Of a stretch of DNA of 64,000 nt, positions 1 through 9,863 are shown piece after piece. Below the pieces are notes generated by a model. The model was not told the DNA's origin. It saw nothing but the letters and a program-made list of their open reading frames with translations, and did not search any database. Numbering within the stretch: position 1 is the first letter of the stretch; each line of letters starts with the position of its first letter. Source of the stretch: Azolla caroliniana. Taxonomy: Eukaryota; Polypodiophyta. A program made the position numbers and the translations under genes. The stretch lies in the NCBI GenBank assembly GCA_043228905.1, contig JBHGNT010000009.1, positions 14,136,001 through 14,200,000 of the forward strand. The letters run 5' to 3'.

Positions 1-226
1 AACATGGTCCCCAAACATCGGAGTGTATTACATCAAATGCATGGGAACTCCTATGACCTGAACTAGCATATGAGCTTTTACTAAGCTTACCAAATTCACA
101 TGCATCACAAACAAGTTTTGTTTTATCAGCCTTTTCAAAAAGGTTTGGATACACCCGACTCAAAACGCCATAAGAGGTATGTCCCATACGTTGGTGGTAA
201 AGTATCAACAATTCCTCATAACTCAT
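1..226 (-). pseudogene. copia integrase N-terminal part, frameshifted and cut by window edge
   Basis: On the minus strand from 226 to 1 there is an open frame with the GAG-pre-integrase zinc-binding pattern (YHQRMGHTSYGVLSR, then CDACEFGKLSK) followed by the integrase start FDVIHSDVWGP. It is the continuation of the gag-protease frame that stops at 238, shifted by two bases relative to it. Reverse transcriptase and the 3' LTR would lie outside the window to the left. Confidence 0.8.
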
Positions 227-237
227 TTTAGATCCCC

Positions 238-1758
238 TTACATCTTTCCCTCTACCATAGATGCTAATGCTAAATCCAGCCCTTCACGATCCAAATACCA
301 TAGTCCATTATGCCACGTGCCAGTCCCAAGTCTCCGACCTGTCCCTTTCTCCTGGAATATCACCTTGGGAATATCAAAAGAAACAACACAGTTTAGTTGG
401 TGTATGATAGAACTTATGGATAATAAGTTTACTGGGAAAGAAGGAGCATGCAACACATTAGACAATGTCACAGAGTCGGTACATTTTACTGTACCTATAC
501 CCACTACAGGTTGTGTTGTACCGTCAGCAATTTGAATGCTTTCTGGCATTGATAAGTCAGTATACGAGGATAATTCATTAGTATTACCTGTTACATGCCT
601 AGATGCACCAGAATCAATGATCCATTCTGGTGTAGAGGCAAGAGTATTTGTGTTGCTAGTACTTGTGGTTGAATAAGCATAGGTGGCAATGTTACCTCTT
701 GACATGAATGAAGTATCATCTGCGGCTCTTTGCTTCCTCCTAAGTATTTCTAAGAGAGCTTGATCCTCTTCGGTGAACACCACCTTAGTTCCTTCCTCTT
801 CTTTTGTTACCATCAAGTTTGCTTGGTGACCTCCTCTTGCACCTCTTCGGCCCCCTCGACCACGACCTCTAGTTTGTCCATGTCCTCCATATTCTCTCTC
901 CTTCAATGGTTTAGGGCAAGCATTCTTTAAATGACCAGCTTCACCACAATTGTAGCATTTTCGATTTTCACTTCCGCTTGAATTTGACACCATTAGTGCT
1001 GATCGTACCCGTGGAAGTCCGGTAGTGTCAGAGAGCAGCTTCATTCTACGCTCCTCTTGTATCATAGTCGCAATTGCCTCATCAAGTGTGGGAATTTCAG
1101 CCTTGGCTAGAAGAACTGCCCTTCTTTGATCAAATGATGGGTTGAGATGTTTCAAAAATTGCATGGTTCTTCTTTGAGCAGAAATTTCCTTGCTCTTACA
1201 TTGAGGATCATTGCACATTGTCACAGGCAAGAAATGATCGTATACTGCCCATAGACGCTCCAGCTCTATGGCATATTCCTGAATCATCCTATCTCCCTGC
1301 CAAACAACATCTATCTCTTGCTCGATTTGAAATACTCTCATATTGTTTCCCCTACCAACATATGTCTTTTGCAATTTCTCCCATATCTCCTTCACACTTA
1401 AAATTCCATCAATTGTTGTGGCGATTGATGGAATCATGGAGTTGAGAAGCCACGTGTACAAAGACATGTGGGTAGCTCTCCATCCTTTCCATTCATTGCT
1501 CGTTGTGACTAGAGGTTCTTTCTCTTCTCCCGTTAGGTAGCCGTCAAGGCTTTTCCCTGCCAAGGCACCTATACTCCGACGCGACCAGCTCAAGTATGTG
1601 GCTGGTCCATCGAGTTTGAACTCAACTGGGAGGAGTTCAAGTCGGGGTGGCGGTTGTGTTCCTGTCACATCTCCAGATGCTACAATCTCAGCCTGCTTCA
1701 TGTATTTCACCAATGTTTTCACCTCATCCTCGTTCAATTTTGAAAACACCTCATCCAT
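238..1758 (-). CDS. copia gag-protease polyprotein
   Basis: A 506-residue open frame encoding the capsid and protease of a copia element. Residues about 45-230 are a UBN2/gag-type capsid region (for example WEKLQKTYVGRGNNMRVFQ). A CCHC zinc knuckle follows (CYNCGEAGHLKNAC, near residue 267), then an RG-rich linker (RGRGRGGRRGARGG) and an aspartic protease active site (WIIDSGASRHVTGN, near residue 378). The frame then runs into the GAG-pre-integrase region (GLWYLDREGLDLA) and stops at 238. In an active copia element this frame would continue into integrase; here the continuation is in another frame, so there is a frameshift just before 226. The rest is unusually well preserved, suggesting a fairly young copy. 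Confidence 0.9.
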   Translation of the reverse strand: MDEVFSKLNEDEVKTLVKYMKQAEIVASGDVTGTQPPPRLELLPVEFKLDGPATYLSWSRRSIGALAGKSLDGYLTGEEKEPLVTTSNEWKGWRATHMSLYTWLLNSMIPSIATTIDGILSVKEIWEKLQKTYVGRGNNMRVFQIEQEIDVVWQGDRMIQEYAIELERLWAVYDHFLPVTMCNDPQCKSKEISAQRRTMQFLKHLNPSFDQRRAVLLAKAEIPTLDEAIATMIQEERRMKLLSDTTGLPRVRSALMVSNSSGSENRKCYNCGEAGHLKNACPKPLKEREYGGHGQTRGRGRGGRRGARGGHQANLMVTKEEEGTKVVFTEEDQALLEILRRKQRAADDTSFMSRGNIATYAYSTTSTSNTNTLASTPEWIIDSGASRHVTGNTNELSSYTDLSMPESIQIADGTTQPVVGIGTVKCTDSVTLSNVLHAPSFPVNLLSISSIIHQLNCVVSFDIPKVIFQEKGTGRRLGTGTWHNGLWYLDREGLDLALASMVEGKM

Positions 1759-1950
1759 CTTCTCAACTTGGCCTATCTCTGCTCTCCTCTTCTGACTTCT
1801 TTTCTCAAGTCACCTCTCAATCACATTGCAATGTCATCCCAAATAAAAAAAATCCCCCTTTCCTCTCTTGGATGCTAGGACAGTGCTGTTCCAATCGCTG
1901 TCATACCAGCAGAAGGGTGGATCTAGGGTTTTGCAGAGGGGTGGATCTAT

Positions 1951-1962
1951 GCTCTGATACCA
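1951..1962 (-). other. primer-binding site of copia A
   Basis: The minus strand reads TGGTATCAGAGC immediately inside the LTR. This is the standard plant copia site complementary to the 3' end of initiator methionine tRNA, and it fixes both the LTR end and the element orientation. Confidence 0.85.
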
Positions 1963-2164
1963 TAAAGAAAAATGAGAAGGCACATCTGTTCAGTAATATA
2001 CATTGGTATGTCACAACTAGAGGGAGAAAATACAGAGATCGCTTATTTTTACATGAGGAGAAAGTTCCTCTTTATAAAGGCCAAGATATGGCTGTTGGGC
2101 TAACTAGCTGTTGGAAACAACTAGCCGTTGGGCTAGCCGTTATAACTTTTAAACATTCTCAACA
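1963..2164 (-). repeat. 5' LTR of copia A
   Basis: The minus-strand LTR begins TGTTGAGAATG at 2164 and ends ...TTTCTTTA at 1963, next to the primer-binding site. The terminal CA expected for a copia LTR is TA here. It contains the duplicated phrases AACTAGC and GCCGTTGGGCTA around 2095-2145, typical of short copia LTRs. No second LTR is in the window. Confidence 0.75.
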
Positions 2165-2680
2165 ATATCTGCCTACCTCAATCTGTAATTGATGTGATGA
2201 AGTTCGCAGCTGCCCTATCACACTACGCAGCGCATAGGATAGATGTATATCCATATAAGGTGGCCTGATGATGAATTCATCCTCCGATGTGTGTCTTATA
2301 GTGGGCCATCTTTGTACCAAGTGGTATTTTGGGGCTGATCCATGTTATCTTGTTTTCCAAGTTAATAATATCAGTTCAGGTCACTCTATTCTTTTCCACT
2401 TTGGTCATATTTAGATGGGGACAGTCCAAGGTATATTGGAACGGGGGTAGTGCATTTATACTCATGTCATGTGACTCGAACCATTGTTGCATTTCAGCAT
2501 ACCAACAATGAGTGTCTCCATTTTCAGCCAGTTGTCTTGATGAAATAAAAGCCAACCTTGGGTACCTTCGTTTAGGGAGCTCCCAAAGACGTTGGATAAA
2601 TGTCACTGATTGGAAAAATGCCTCAGTTATTATAGGTGCTGCTCCCATCTCTGCCCGGATTATATTGTGGGGCACCGATG
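2165..2680 (-). pseudogene. LINE (non-LTR retrotransposon) 3' coding remnant
   Basis: Minus-strand coding similarity to a plant LINE open reading frame downstream of the reverse transcriptase core. Visible blocks are HNIIRAEMGAAPIITEAFF and LWELPKRRYPRLAFISSRQL, then an out-of-frame block EDEFIIRPPYMDIHLSYALR and SVIGQLRTSSHQLQIEVGR ending at 2165. Frame changes show it is decayed. The copia A LTR begins at 2164, so copia A interrupted it. A second copy of the same LINE family lies at 57208-58250 (HDIVRAELKEAPIITEAFLF). Assignment rests on my recall of this LINE family and on the related reverse transcriptase motif in the second copy. Confidence 0.6.
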
Positions 2681-2751
2681 CTTATATTGTCTTGAGAGAG
2701 AGATAGATAGAGAGAGAGAGAGTTTAATGTCTATTTTGGTCTCTTCCTTAG

Positions 2752-5700
2752 CAAATATGGGTGGAATCAGGGGAGAGTGATTCAGAGATCGACACAGCTT
2801 TGTTAGAGCTAGAACAGGAATGCTTACAGGTCTATCGGAGGAAAGTAGAGCAAGAGAACCAAAATCGGCTAAGGCTCCACCAATGTGTGGCCGAGAAAGA
2901 GGCCGAGCTCGCCGCCCTCTATGTTGTCCTAGGGGAGCGCCTTGTCCATCCAACTGAGGTAAAATTTTTAAATATCTTTATCTCCCCTTAATATTCATTT
3001 GCTTTTTTAACCATGAGATGGAAGGTGATCTTGCATTGTTAATCATCTTTATAATGTTGCTTTCTGGAACTTGCATGCATGTATTCTGCTTCAAAATGTG
3101 TGTAAGAAAGGTTTTTTCAGATTCATGATATAGGTTCTATTCTACTACGTGGTTTTTCTGCTAGATTTGCGATATAAAATACACCAGAAAGTAAAGATTA
3201 TACAATAAATTGAAGATGAAAGCCTAAATTAAAAAGACTTACTTGCGTTATGTTGCCTAAGTTCAGATAACCGAAAAGAAACTGACAGAAAAGGAAAGAT
3301 TTCAACAAAACAAATCGGGATGAAATCTTAAAATCTAAAAACACCTACTTTTCCCTTTTGTGTGCTCAATTTCAGTTACCCAATAAGAAAACAACCTCTT
3401 TGAAAGCCCAGCTTTCAGTCATAATCCCTCAGCTTGAAGAATTTCGGTCCAAAAAGGAAGAACGGAAAAAGCAATTCCTAGAAGTGAGATCACAGATAGG
3501 AAAACTATCTAGTGAAATAACGGGGGATCCATCTGAACTTGGTATTGACCTTCTCTCTAGCGATGAAGAGGACTTATCTCTTGGGAGGCTAGATGACTAC
3601 CGTGCTCAACTTCAGGCATTGCAAAGGGAAAAGGTTGGTTTCTAAACTTTCTCATCAACTTGTAACTTTTATAAACTACATGGATGAATCATGGGTTATA
3701 TATAATCATGTTTTAAACATTTTTTTTAGAGCGAACGGCTTCATAAGGTTTTGGATTGTGTAAATACACTTCATGGGTTGTGTTCTGTGTTGGGGATGGA
3801 TTTTGCTAAGATGATCAACGATGTACATCCCAGTTTGAACAAAAGCTCGGGTTTGCAAGTGAAGAGTATTAGTGATGATACCCTGGAGCGTCTCTCGAAT
3901 ACTGTACGAATGTTAACAGAGGAAAAAGAAAAGCGGACAAAAATGGTATCATATGCGGCTCAAAACTTTTAATGAAGCCAATACAGATTATACGTAGATT
4001 TATCTGTTGTTCTACATGTTCTTTGTCATGCACTTTCAATGAAGCCTTGACAAAGTATGTTGATTATTTTCTAGTATGGCCACATTGTCTTTTAATATGG
4101 AATGGCTACAAATATGAAAATTTCCTTTGTTATTTTGTAGCTACAAACTTCATTGGTGACATTAATGGAATTGTGGAAGCTTTTGGATACACCTCTTAGG
4201 GAACAAAAGTCTTTCCATCACATGCTTCACCAAGGATCTCTAACAAGTGCTCCTGGAAGACTAAGTTTGGAGGCAATCGAACAGGTTAGCAGGATCTTTT
4301 CGTATATTCTCTCAATGGGGGGGGAACTGATTGCCGTTTTTGGCAACTAACTCCTTACAGTGGTTCTGAACCACTGATTGTTTCTCATGAATTATTTCTT
4401 CATACGTGAACCTTAAAATACTGATATATATGCTCCCTCCTGGATTTACATATGTGAACGAACAATTATTATGTGTTTTCATCCATCCATATGTATATAC
4501 ATTTGTATATCTATATATGCATAGTTTTATACATATACATGTACAATGTACATGAACGCACATATAAAGAAAGGCATACAGAAACACATGCAAACATGTA
4601 CACAGATACATACACACATACATAAATGCATACAACTTTGATCCTATCCATCCAAATACACATGTGGATGTCCACGTGATATTTGTATATGAATATGGTG
4701 TTTCTTCACAAACTTAAGTTCGGATTTGGCAGGTGAAGATTGAAGTGCAGAAGTTGGAAAAGCTAAAAGCAAGCAAAATGAAGGAGCTTATTCTAAAGCG
4801 AAGTTTAGTGTTAGAGGATGTTTATAGACAAGGACACATGGAGGCCAATCAAAGTACATCATCTGGAAAGACGAATGCCTTGATAGATTCTGGCATGTGA
4901 ATTAAAAGTTAAAAATGTTTCTCATTTATAGATATTGTGCTTGTTATATTGTGATTTAGCATGTAAACATGTGTTGTTTTTTGTATTATTGTAGGAATGC
5001 TCGATGCTTCTGAACTCTTGCTAGATATCGAGGGACAAATCATACGTGCCCACAAAGAGATAGAAAGTCGGAAAGAGATCCTGGACCGAGTTGAGAAATG
5101 GCTCGCAGCTTGTGAAGAAGAGCGTTGGCTTGAAGATTATAACATGGTATAATTTTTGGAGTATAAATCCAGATTGACTGTTTATGTTCTAAACAACGAG
5201 TCTTTATGCCAGAGGTGATTGATTATCTAAACTTATGTCAGTGCTTTCCTTCACAGGATGAGAATAGATATAGTGCCACCAAAGGTGCCCATCTTAATCT
5301 CAAACGTGCTGAGAAAGCTCGTATTATGGTCGCTAAGCTACCATGTAAAATATATCCTTTTTATTATTCATAATTTTTTAAGGGAGATTTGCAATGCTAA
5401 ACACTTTACTATGTATAGCTTTAGTCGATGGTTTGATTGCGAAAATCCGGTCGTGGGAGGAGGAAAAAGGCATGTGCTTTCTCTTTGATGGGGTAAGATC
5501 TCATCAATCATGAATAAAACCGTTTTAAGAATTTCTTTGATTTTAGCATTAAAGTTTTTTTATTTTTTTACTTATGCCATGTGATCAGTTATGCAAAGAA
5601 AAGTTTAAGGATTTTTTAAATAGTTTTTTTGAATCTTTTTACTGATATGTAAAAGCTATGTTTTGAGGCGTGCAGTTGCGATTGCTCTCGATGCTCGAGG

Positions 5701-7012
5701 ATTACAACTTCAATAGGCATGAGCGAGAGGATGAAAAGCAACGAATAAGGGTAACATCTACATCTCGCACAAACTGTCATGTTCACTTTTTCTATGCTCT
5801 TTTTGCACAACTCCATTGGTTTTTCTTAGTACCTGCCTGACTAGTTTTGTATTAACTTAAAGCGCTATATAGAGAAACCTGCAATATTATATTTTTATTA
5901 GTTTTTTTTCTGGCAATAACTTCTAGGAAAAATTACCAAAATATGCTTCTTATGTATCAAACAGTTCAAAGAGTATTAGAATCTATGTTATAGTCTCTTG
6001 ATTAGTCAAATATTTTATTGAAGCCGTTAATTAGCAAATTAAGCTTAATACTATAATGAAGCTTCTAATGGTCTCGTATACTATCTAATTACAAGCATAA
6101 ATGATCAAATGCAACTTTTTAAGTGCCACCTAAGGCACTCTAGGAACTAAGAATTAAATCATGTAATTAGGAGATCTTGTTTCTTAACAAGTATGTATTG
6201 CAGATGAAACGTCATAAACTTCCATAACATTTTTTAAGTTATAATTATTAATGATGTGCTTCATCTTTCAATTTGTTTGATTAGGAGCGTAACGATGACA
6301 GAATATAGCTTGGTAATTTTGAATAATTAAGCGAGTATACTGTCCTAAATTTCTATTACATGTAAGGATATGCTGAATTTTTTTCCCAAGTTGCATACTA
6401 TTGGAGATAAGACAATATTTTCAATTTGCTTTTGGTGTTAACTTATATTACTAGTGGGAGAAGTTATTATGTGGTCTAGAAAACCCCACAAAAAGAATCA
6501 CAGTAGTGTACAAAATGTAGAATATGGCTGGTGAACAATGAGAATACAGGGCTTGAAAGCTCATACAGATGAAGATACAATACATATATGGTGTTAAAAT
6601 TGGGGAAACTTTTTGTATTCTTTCATAATATCAGGATCAAAAGCGGATGCAGGACTTGTTTTTGATTGAGAAGGAAGCATTGTATGGTAGTCAGGGAAGT
6701 CCTACCAAAGGCACATTTCCCGGGGTTAAGCGAGGGGTACGATCAAGCACTTCAAGCATGTCATGCACACCACGTCGGTCGTCCTCTACACGTGCAACCA
6801 CCCCGACTCCAACAAGAACTCCAGAGTCTACACCGCATAGCAATTGTCACAAACACCACACACCTTTCAATCGATCAAGAAGTAATAATGCATTGAGATC
6901 GGTTCCCTCCCTTAATATTGTTCAGGCCATGCACAGAGACGACACAATGTCTGTCATCTCTGGTGGAGGTTCCGATTCGAGCTCCCATGTTGGCTCCTCC
7001 GCTTGTGCTTGA
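2752..7012 (+). CDS. MAP65: MAP65/PRC1/Ase1-family microtubule-associated protein, 5' exon missing
   Basis: Plant MAP65 proteins cross-link antiparallel microtubules in the phragmoplast and cortical arrays. Ten exons can be joined in one frame: 2752-2958, 3376-3633, 3730-3945, 4141-4284, 4733-4892, 4995-5146, 5257-5344, 5419-5492, 5676-5750 and 6635-7012, giving 583 residues plus stop. Family landmarks are QIWVESGESDSEIDTALLEL and EQECLQVYRRKVEQ at the start, DDYRAQLQALQREK, LWKLLDTPL, SRKEILDRVEKWLAACEEE (about residue 352) and the conserved YSATKGAHLNLKRAEKAR. The C-terminal 125 residues are basic and rich in S/T-P (TPRRSSSTRATTPTPTRTP), the usual phosphoregulated microtubule-binding tail. 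The normal first exon (about 25 residues ending in a leucine/glutamine-rich LQELQ-type sequence) was not found between 2165 and 2751, so it probably lies left of the window beyond copia A. Intron 5 appears to use a GC donor. The reading frame is otherwise intact. Confidence 0.93.
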
Positions 7013-8404
7013 ATTCATGAGAAGCACATCACTATTGTCTGTTCCAACAAAGCTTCTTGCGCAATTTCTTATGGGTTCAGTCAATCATAGGGTGGCATTT
7101 AGTTCCCTTTCATATTTTTCAAATCATTGAAGCAAATGTATATGCTCCATCACTATCCTTCTTGGGTAGATGGCAGGAAATCCTTCTAGAGTCATAAACG
7201 TAAATTCAATCAAACCCAACGATGCCAAGGGGGTTGGTATGCATGTTAATAGATGAAATATGGGCTCTTGTCAAGGTATTTTGCAAGTGTAAATCAAGAT
7301 ATTATAAACCCGACAATTGTGTACGAATTAGATCTCGTTTACCATCAAAGATGAAATATATTCCCTTATCTTCTAATATTGACAAACACTTGGATGGTAC
7401 AATTTTTCATCTTGAGGCATTTTTGTTTAGTATTTATTATATTCTTCATGTAACTTTGTATTCTAGACATTTTTTATAGTTTATGTATTCAATTTCTCCT
7501 CAATTAGATGAACAAATACTGTATCACCAAGTATGTCTTTAGTGATTGTGCTAATTATAGGATATTGATCGATGGGTGTTGGTATAACATTTTTTATAAA
7601 TGGACACAAACAATGGTATAATATAATAATTAGTTTCCTTCAACTCCTCTTTAAAGACTACCTTACTTTTTGTAAGAGCATTCATCACCTTCAATCTTCA
7701 TGAATTATGGACATCAATCAACTTGTTTCAGGCCATCATAGGGAGTCTGTGGTATGTGAGATTTTGTTATAGTAGGGGAAAGTATAGTAATTGTGCCTTT
7801 TCTTGAGAATAACCCCAATGCAACCATAATTGCATATAAAAGTTAACAATATAGGGATCCAAGCAGCCAAAGTAGGGGGAATATAATGATCTTGGCAACA
7901 ACTATACACAATGGCTACTAGTGAAAGTTTCTTGTAATTGGTGGATAAAAGATTTTAAATGCTTTGCATACACATTTGTTTCACGGTCTACTATTTTCTT
8001 CAAGTTCTCGACTTGGGAAGTATAAGGAAAGGCCAAGGCAACTTTGAATATAAACTTTATGCTATATTTTCATTGTGGAAAAACTTACCATGGTAGTTGT
8101 TTGGCACAAAGTATCAAACATTTAATAATCAAACTTGCTAGAGTCTCAAGGTCAATATAGTAATGGAAGAATAGCACACATTTTGGAGTAGCAATATGAA
8201 AGGTATCATCAATCTTTTTGGTTTTGAACTATAGTATTGTGGCGTTCAGGACGTAATCAAGATGTAATTCCCCAAAATAACCAGTCCCTTTTACCATGGC
8301 TTGTCTATTACTTACATAATGCAATTACATGATGAACGTTATAACCGTTCACTTTCTATTCTTGGCATGACTTGTCTTGGCTGTTACAATATGTCATACA
8401 CGAC
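7013..8404. other. MAP65 3' flank and LTR-like AT-rich sequence without a recognisable gene
   Basis: The first few hundred bases after the MAP65 stop are AT-rich and presumably hold its 3' untranslated region, but no convincing polyadenylation signal could be chosen. From an undetermined point up to 8405 the sequence is likely a minus-strand LTR, because its minus-strand start (TGTCGTGTATGAC) follows a polypurine tract. No coding frame in this stretch resembles a known protein. Confidence 0.4.
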
Positions 8405-8405
8405 A

Positions 8406-9063
8406 CCTCCCCTTTTAAAAACTAAAATCAAATAGAATGAACAACTCTCTCAATCAACTATAAGCATGTGGTCAGTTTGTATGTGCATGTACCGCCATAC
8501 TCTCGGCCATTAGATCACTTGTAGGTATTCGTTTGATCCGGCTAATATGCGCCACCGTTTTGGATCCATTGGTTGTTCTACAGGCGATAAGTGTGTTGCC
8601 CAATCTTTGCCACGACGGTGTATGGTCCTAGCCATCTATGCATGAAGGACTCACAAAGCCCAACTTTCCTGATTGGGTAGTACACTCTTATCGTCTCACC
8701 CATCTATAACTCGGTAGGAATGTGTGATGCATCTAAGTATCGTTTCTGCCTTCATTGTGCCATATGCAGGTTGTATTGAAGAGCGCGCCGAAGGAGAGGT
8801 TGATGTGTTTGTAGATGGAGCCACCACTCTATAGCATCATTGCGGCGGGGTTGTGCTTTGATGGCATGGATGTCGGGAGGCAACTGCGGGTCTCAGCCAT
8901 ACAAAGCTCGGAATGGACTGATGCAAGTAGATTCTTGCATCGATGTGTTATATGCATGGACGACGAATGGTAGTATTTGATCCCATGACTGATGTAGGGG
9001 TCAAGGGGATCAACATAAGCTGAAATGGCCTGCTTAATAGTCCGACAAATGGTAGTATCTGAT
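8406..9063 (-). pseudogene. Ty3-like retrotransposon integrase C-terminal remnant with polypurine tract
   Basis: Minus-strand coding remnant of a Ty3-type integrase. In order it shows the end of the catalytic core (WDQILPFVVHAYNTS, then ISPFRALYG), a spacer, and the C-terminal DNA-binding part (WLGPYTVVAKIGQHTYRL, preceded by YYPIRKVGLCESFMHR). Several stops interrupt it. Downstream, at 8406-8420 on the plus strand, the minus strand reads TTTTAAAAGGGGAGG, a polypurine tract, followed at once by an LTR start TGTCGTG at 8405. This is therefore the 3' end of an element whose other LTR end was not located. Confidence 0.7.
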
Positions 9064-9379
9064 CCCATGACTATATTTCAGAGAAAAACTACGCTAGCTT
9101 TTACAGGTTTCCCATACCCTTTACTTACAAGGTCGTGGTCAGTTACGCTTGGAGCATGAACCGTTACAATGTTCACAATGCTTCAGTTTAATGTTACGCT
9201 TCCCTCATCCTTATGCTACGGTACTTTCTGGCTCCATGCCTTCGCCCTGTTCTATCCTTTCCCACTAGGTCGACTTCGGCAGACAACACCTGGCACGCTT
9301 GTGGGACAGTGCTATAGCACCTCAGACCTACTTCCACCCTTTATTCCTTGTCGAAAATGTCGAGAATACTGGGTTCTGG

Positions 9380-9476
9380 GCGGTCTCTTATGTCAGTCGT
9401 GGCGGGAGTTTCCGCTACGTTGCTTGGCTCGGTCGTGTCGGACTTCGGCCGTCAACTTGGTTTCGTGGGGCCATAC
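9380..9476 (-). pseudogene. Ty3-like element extra ORF, C-terminal piece
   Basis: Read on the minus strand this continues the coiled-coil protein found at 16553-17339: the frame contains SNVAETPATTDIRDRPEPSI and ends in LDIFDKE near 9350. The copia element at 9477-16547 separates the two pieces, and the CATAC duplication on both sides (9472-9476 and 16548-16552) shows they were once continuous. No function can be assigned. Confidence 0.45.
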
Positions 9477-9765
9477 TTTTGGCATAAAAGGCCGACTCCT
9501 TCCAAATTGTATTCGTCTAAGTGTGAACTTGTTAATAAGTTAGGGCTTAGTATATAAGCGAATACCTAACATTGTAATGAGTAATGACGAGAAGAGTATT
9601 GTATCTCTGAGCGAGAACGAAGTAATAAGAAGCTTTCCATTAAAGCTCGATCGACTGCCTAAGTCTCGATTCACTGTAATTTCTGTGTGTTGTTTTCTGT
9701 GCATAAGCGAACAGGTCCGCAAAAGTTTTCGGCATACGTATACATAGATATACATAGTTCTGACA
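9477..9765 (+). repeat. 5' LTR of copia 1
   Basis: Direct repeat of the 3' LTR. It starts at a mutated TTTTGGCATAAAAGG (TGTTGGCATAAAAGG in the 3' copy) and ends TTCTGACA. It gives the uninterrupted sequence CATTGTAATGAGTAATGAC around 9570, which identifies the insertion point of the DNA transposon in the 3' LTR. Confidence 0.9.
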
Positions 9766-9863
9766 ACTGGTATCAGAGCGACCTTGTTGTACGACGACAA
9801 CAGACAATAGAAGAAGCTAAGAGGAAAAGGCCAGGTTAGAAATCTTACTTTCATAAAAGGAAT

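Larger units (their letters stand above)
1..2164 (-). mobile_element. Ty1/copia LTR retrotransposon, 5' part (copia A)
   Basis: Minus-strand copia element cut by the left window edge. Reading on the minus strand it shows a 202 bp 5' LTR (1963-2164) that starts TGTTGAGAATG, a primer-binding site TGGTATCAGAGC directly after it (1951-1962), a gag-protease frame (238-1758), and the start of the integrase region (1-226). The LTR start directly abuts LINE-like coding sequence (2165-2680), so the element inserted into an older LINE. The orientation is opposite to the MAP65 gene, whose 5' intron probably contains the whole stack. Only one LTR is visible, so its age cannot be judged here. Confidence 0.9.

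Noticed and set aside
238-1758. host zinc-knuckle gene
   Set aside because: The CCHC knuckle, DSG protease, GAG-pre-integrase and adjacent primer site and LTR make it copia gag-protease.
2752-7012. MAP65 as a pseudogene because its first exon is missing
   Set aside because: All ten visible exons keep frame and splice sites, and the missing first exon is explained by the window edge and insertions in the 5' intron.
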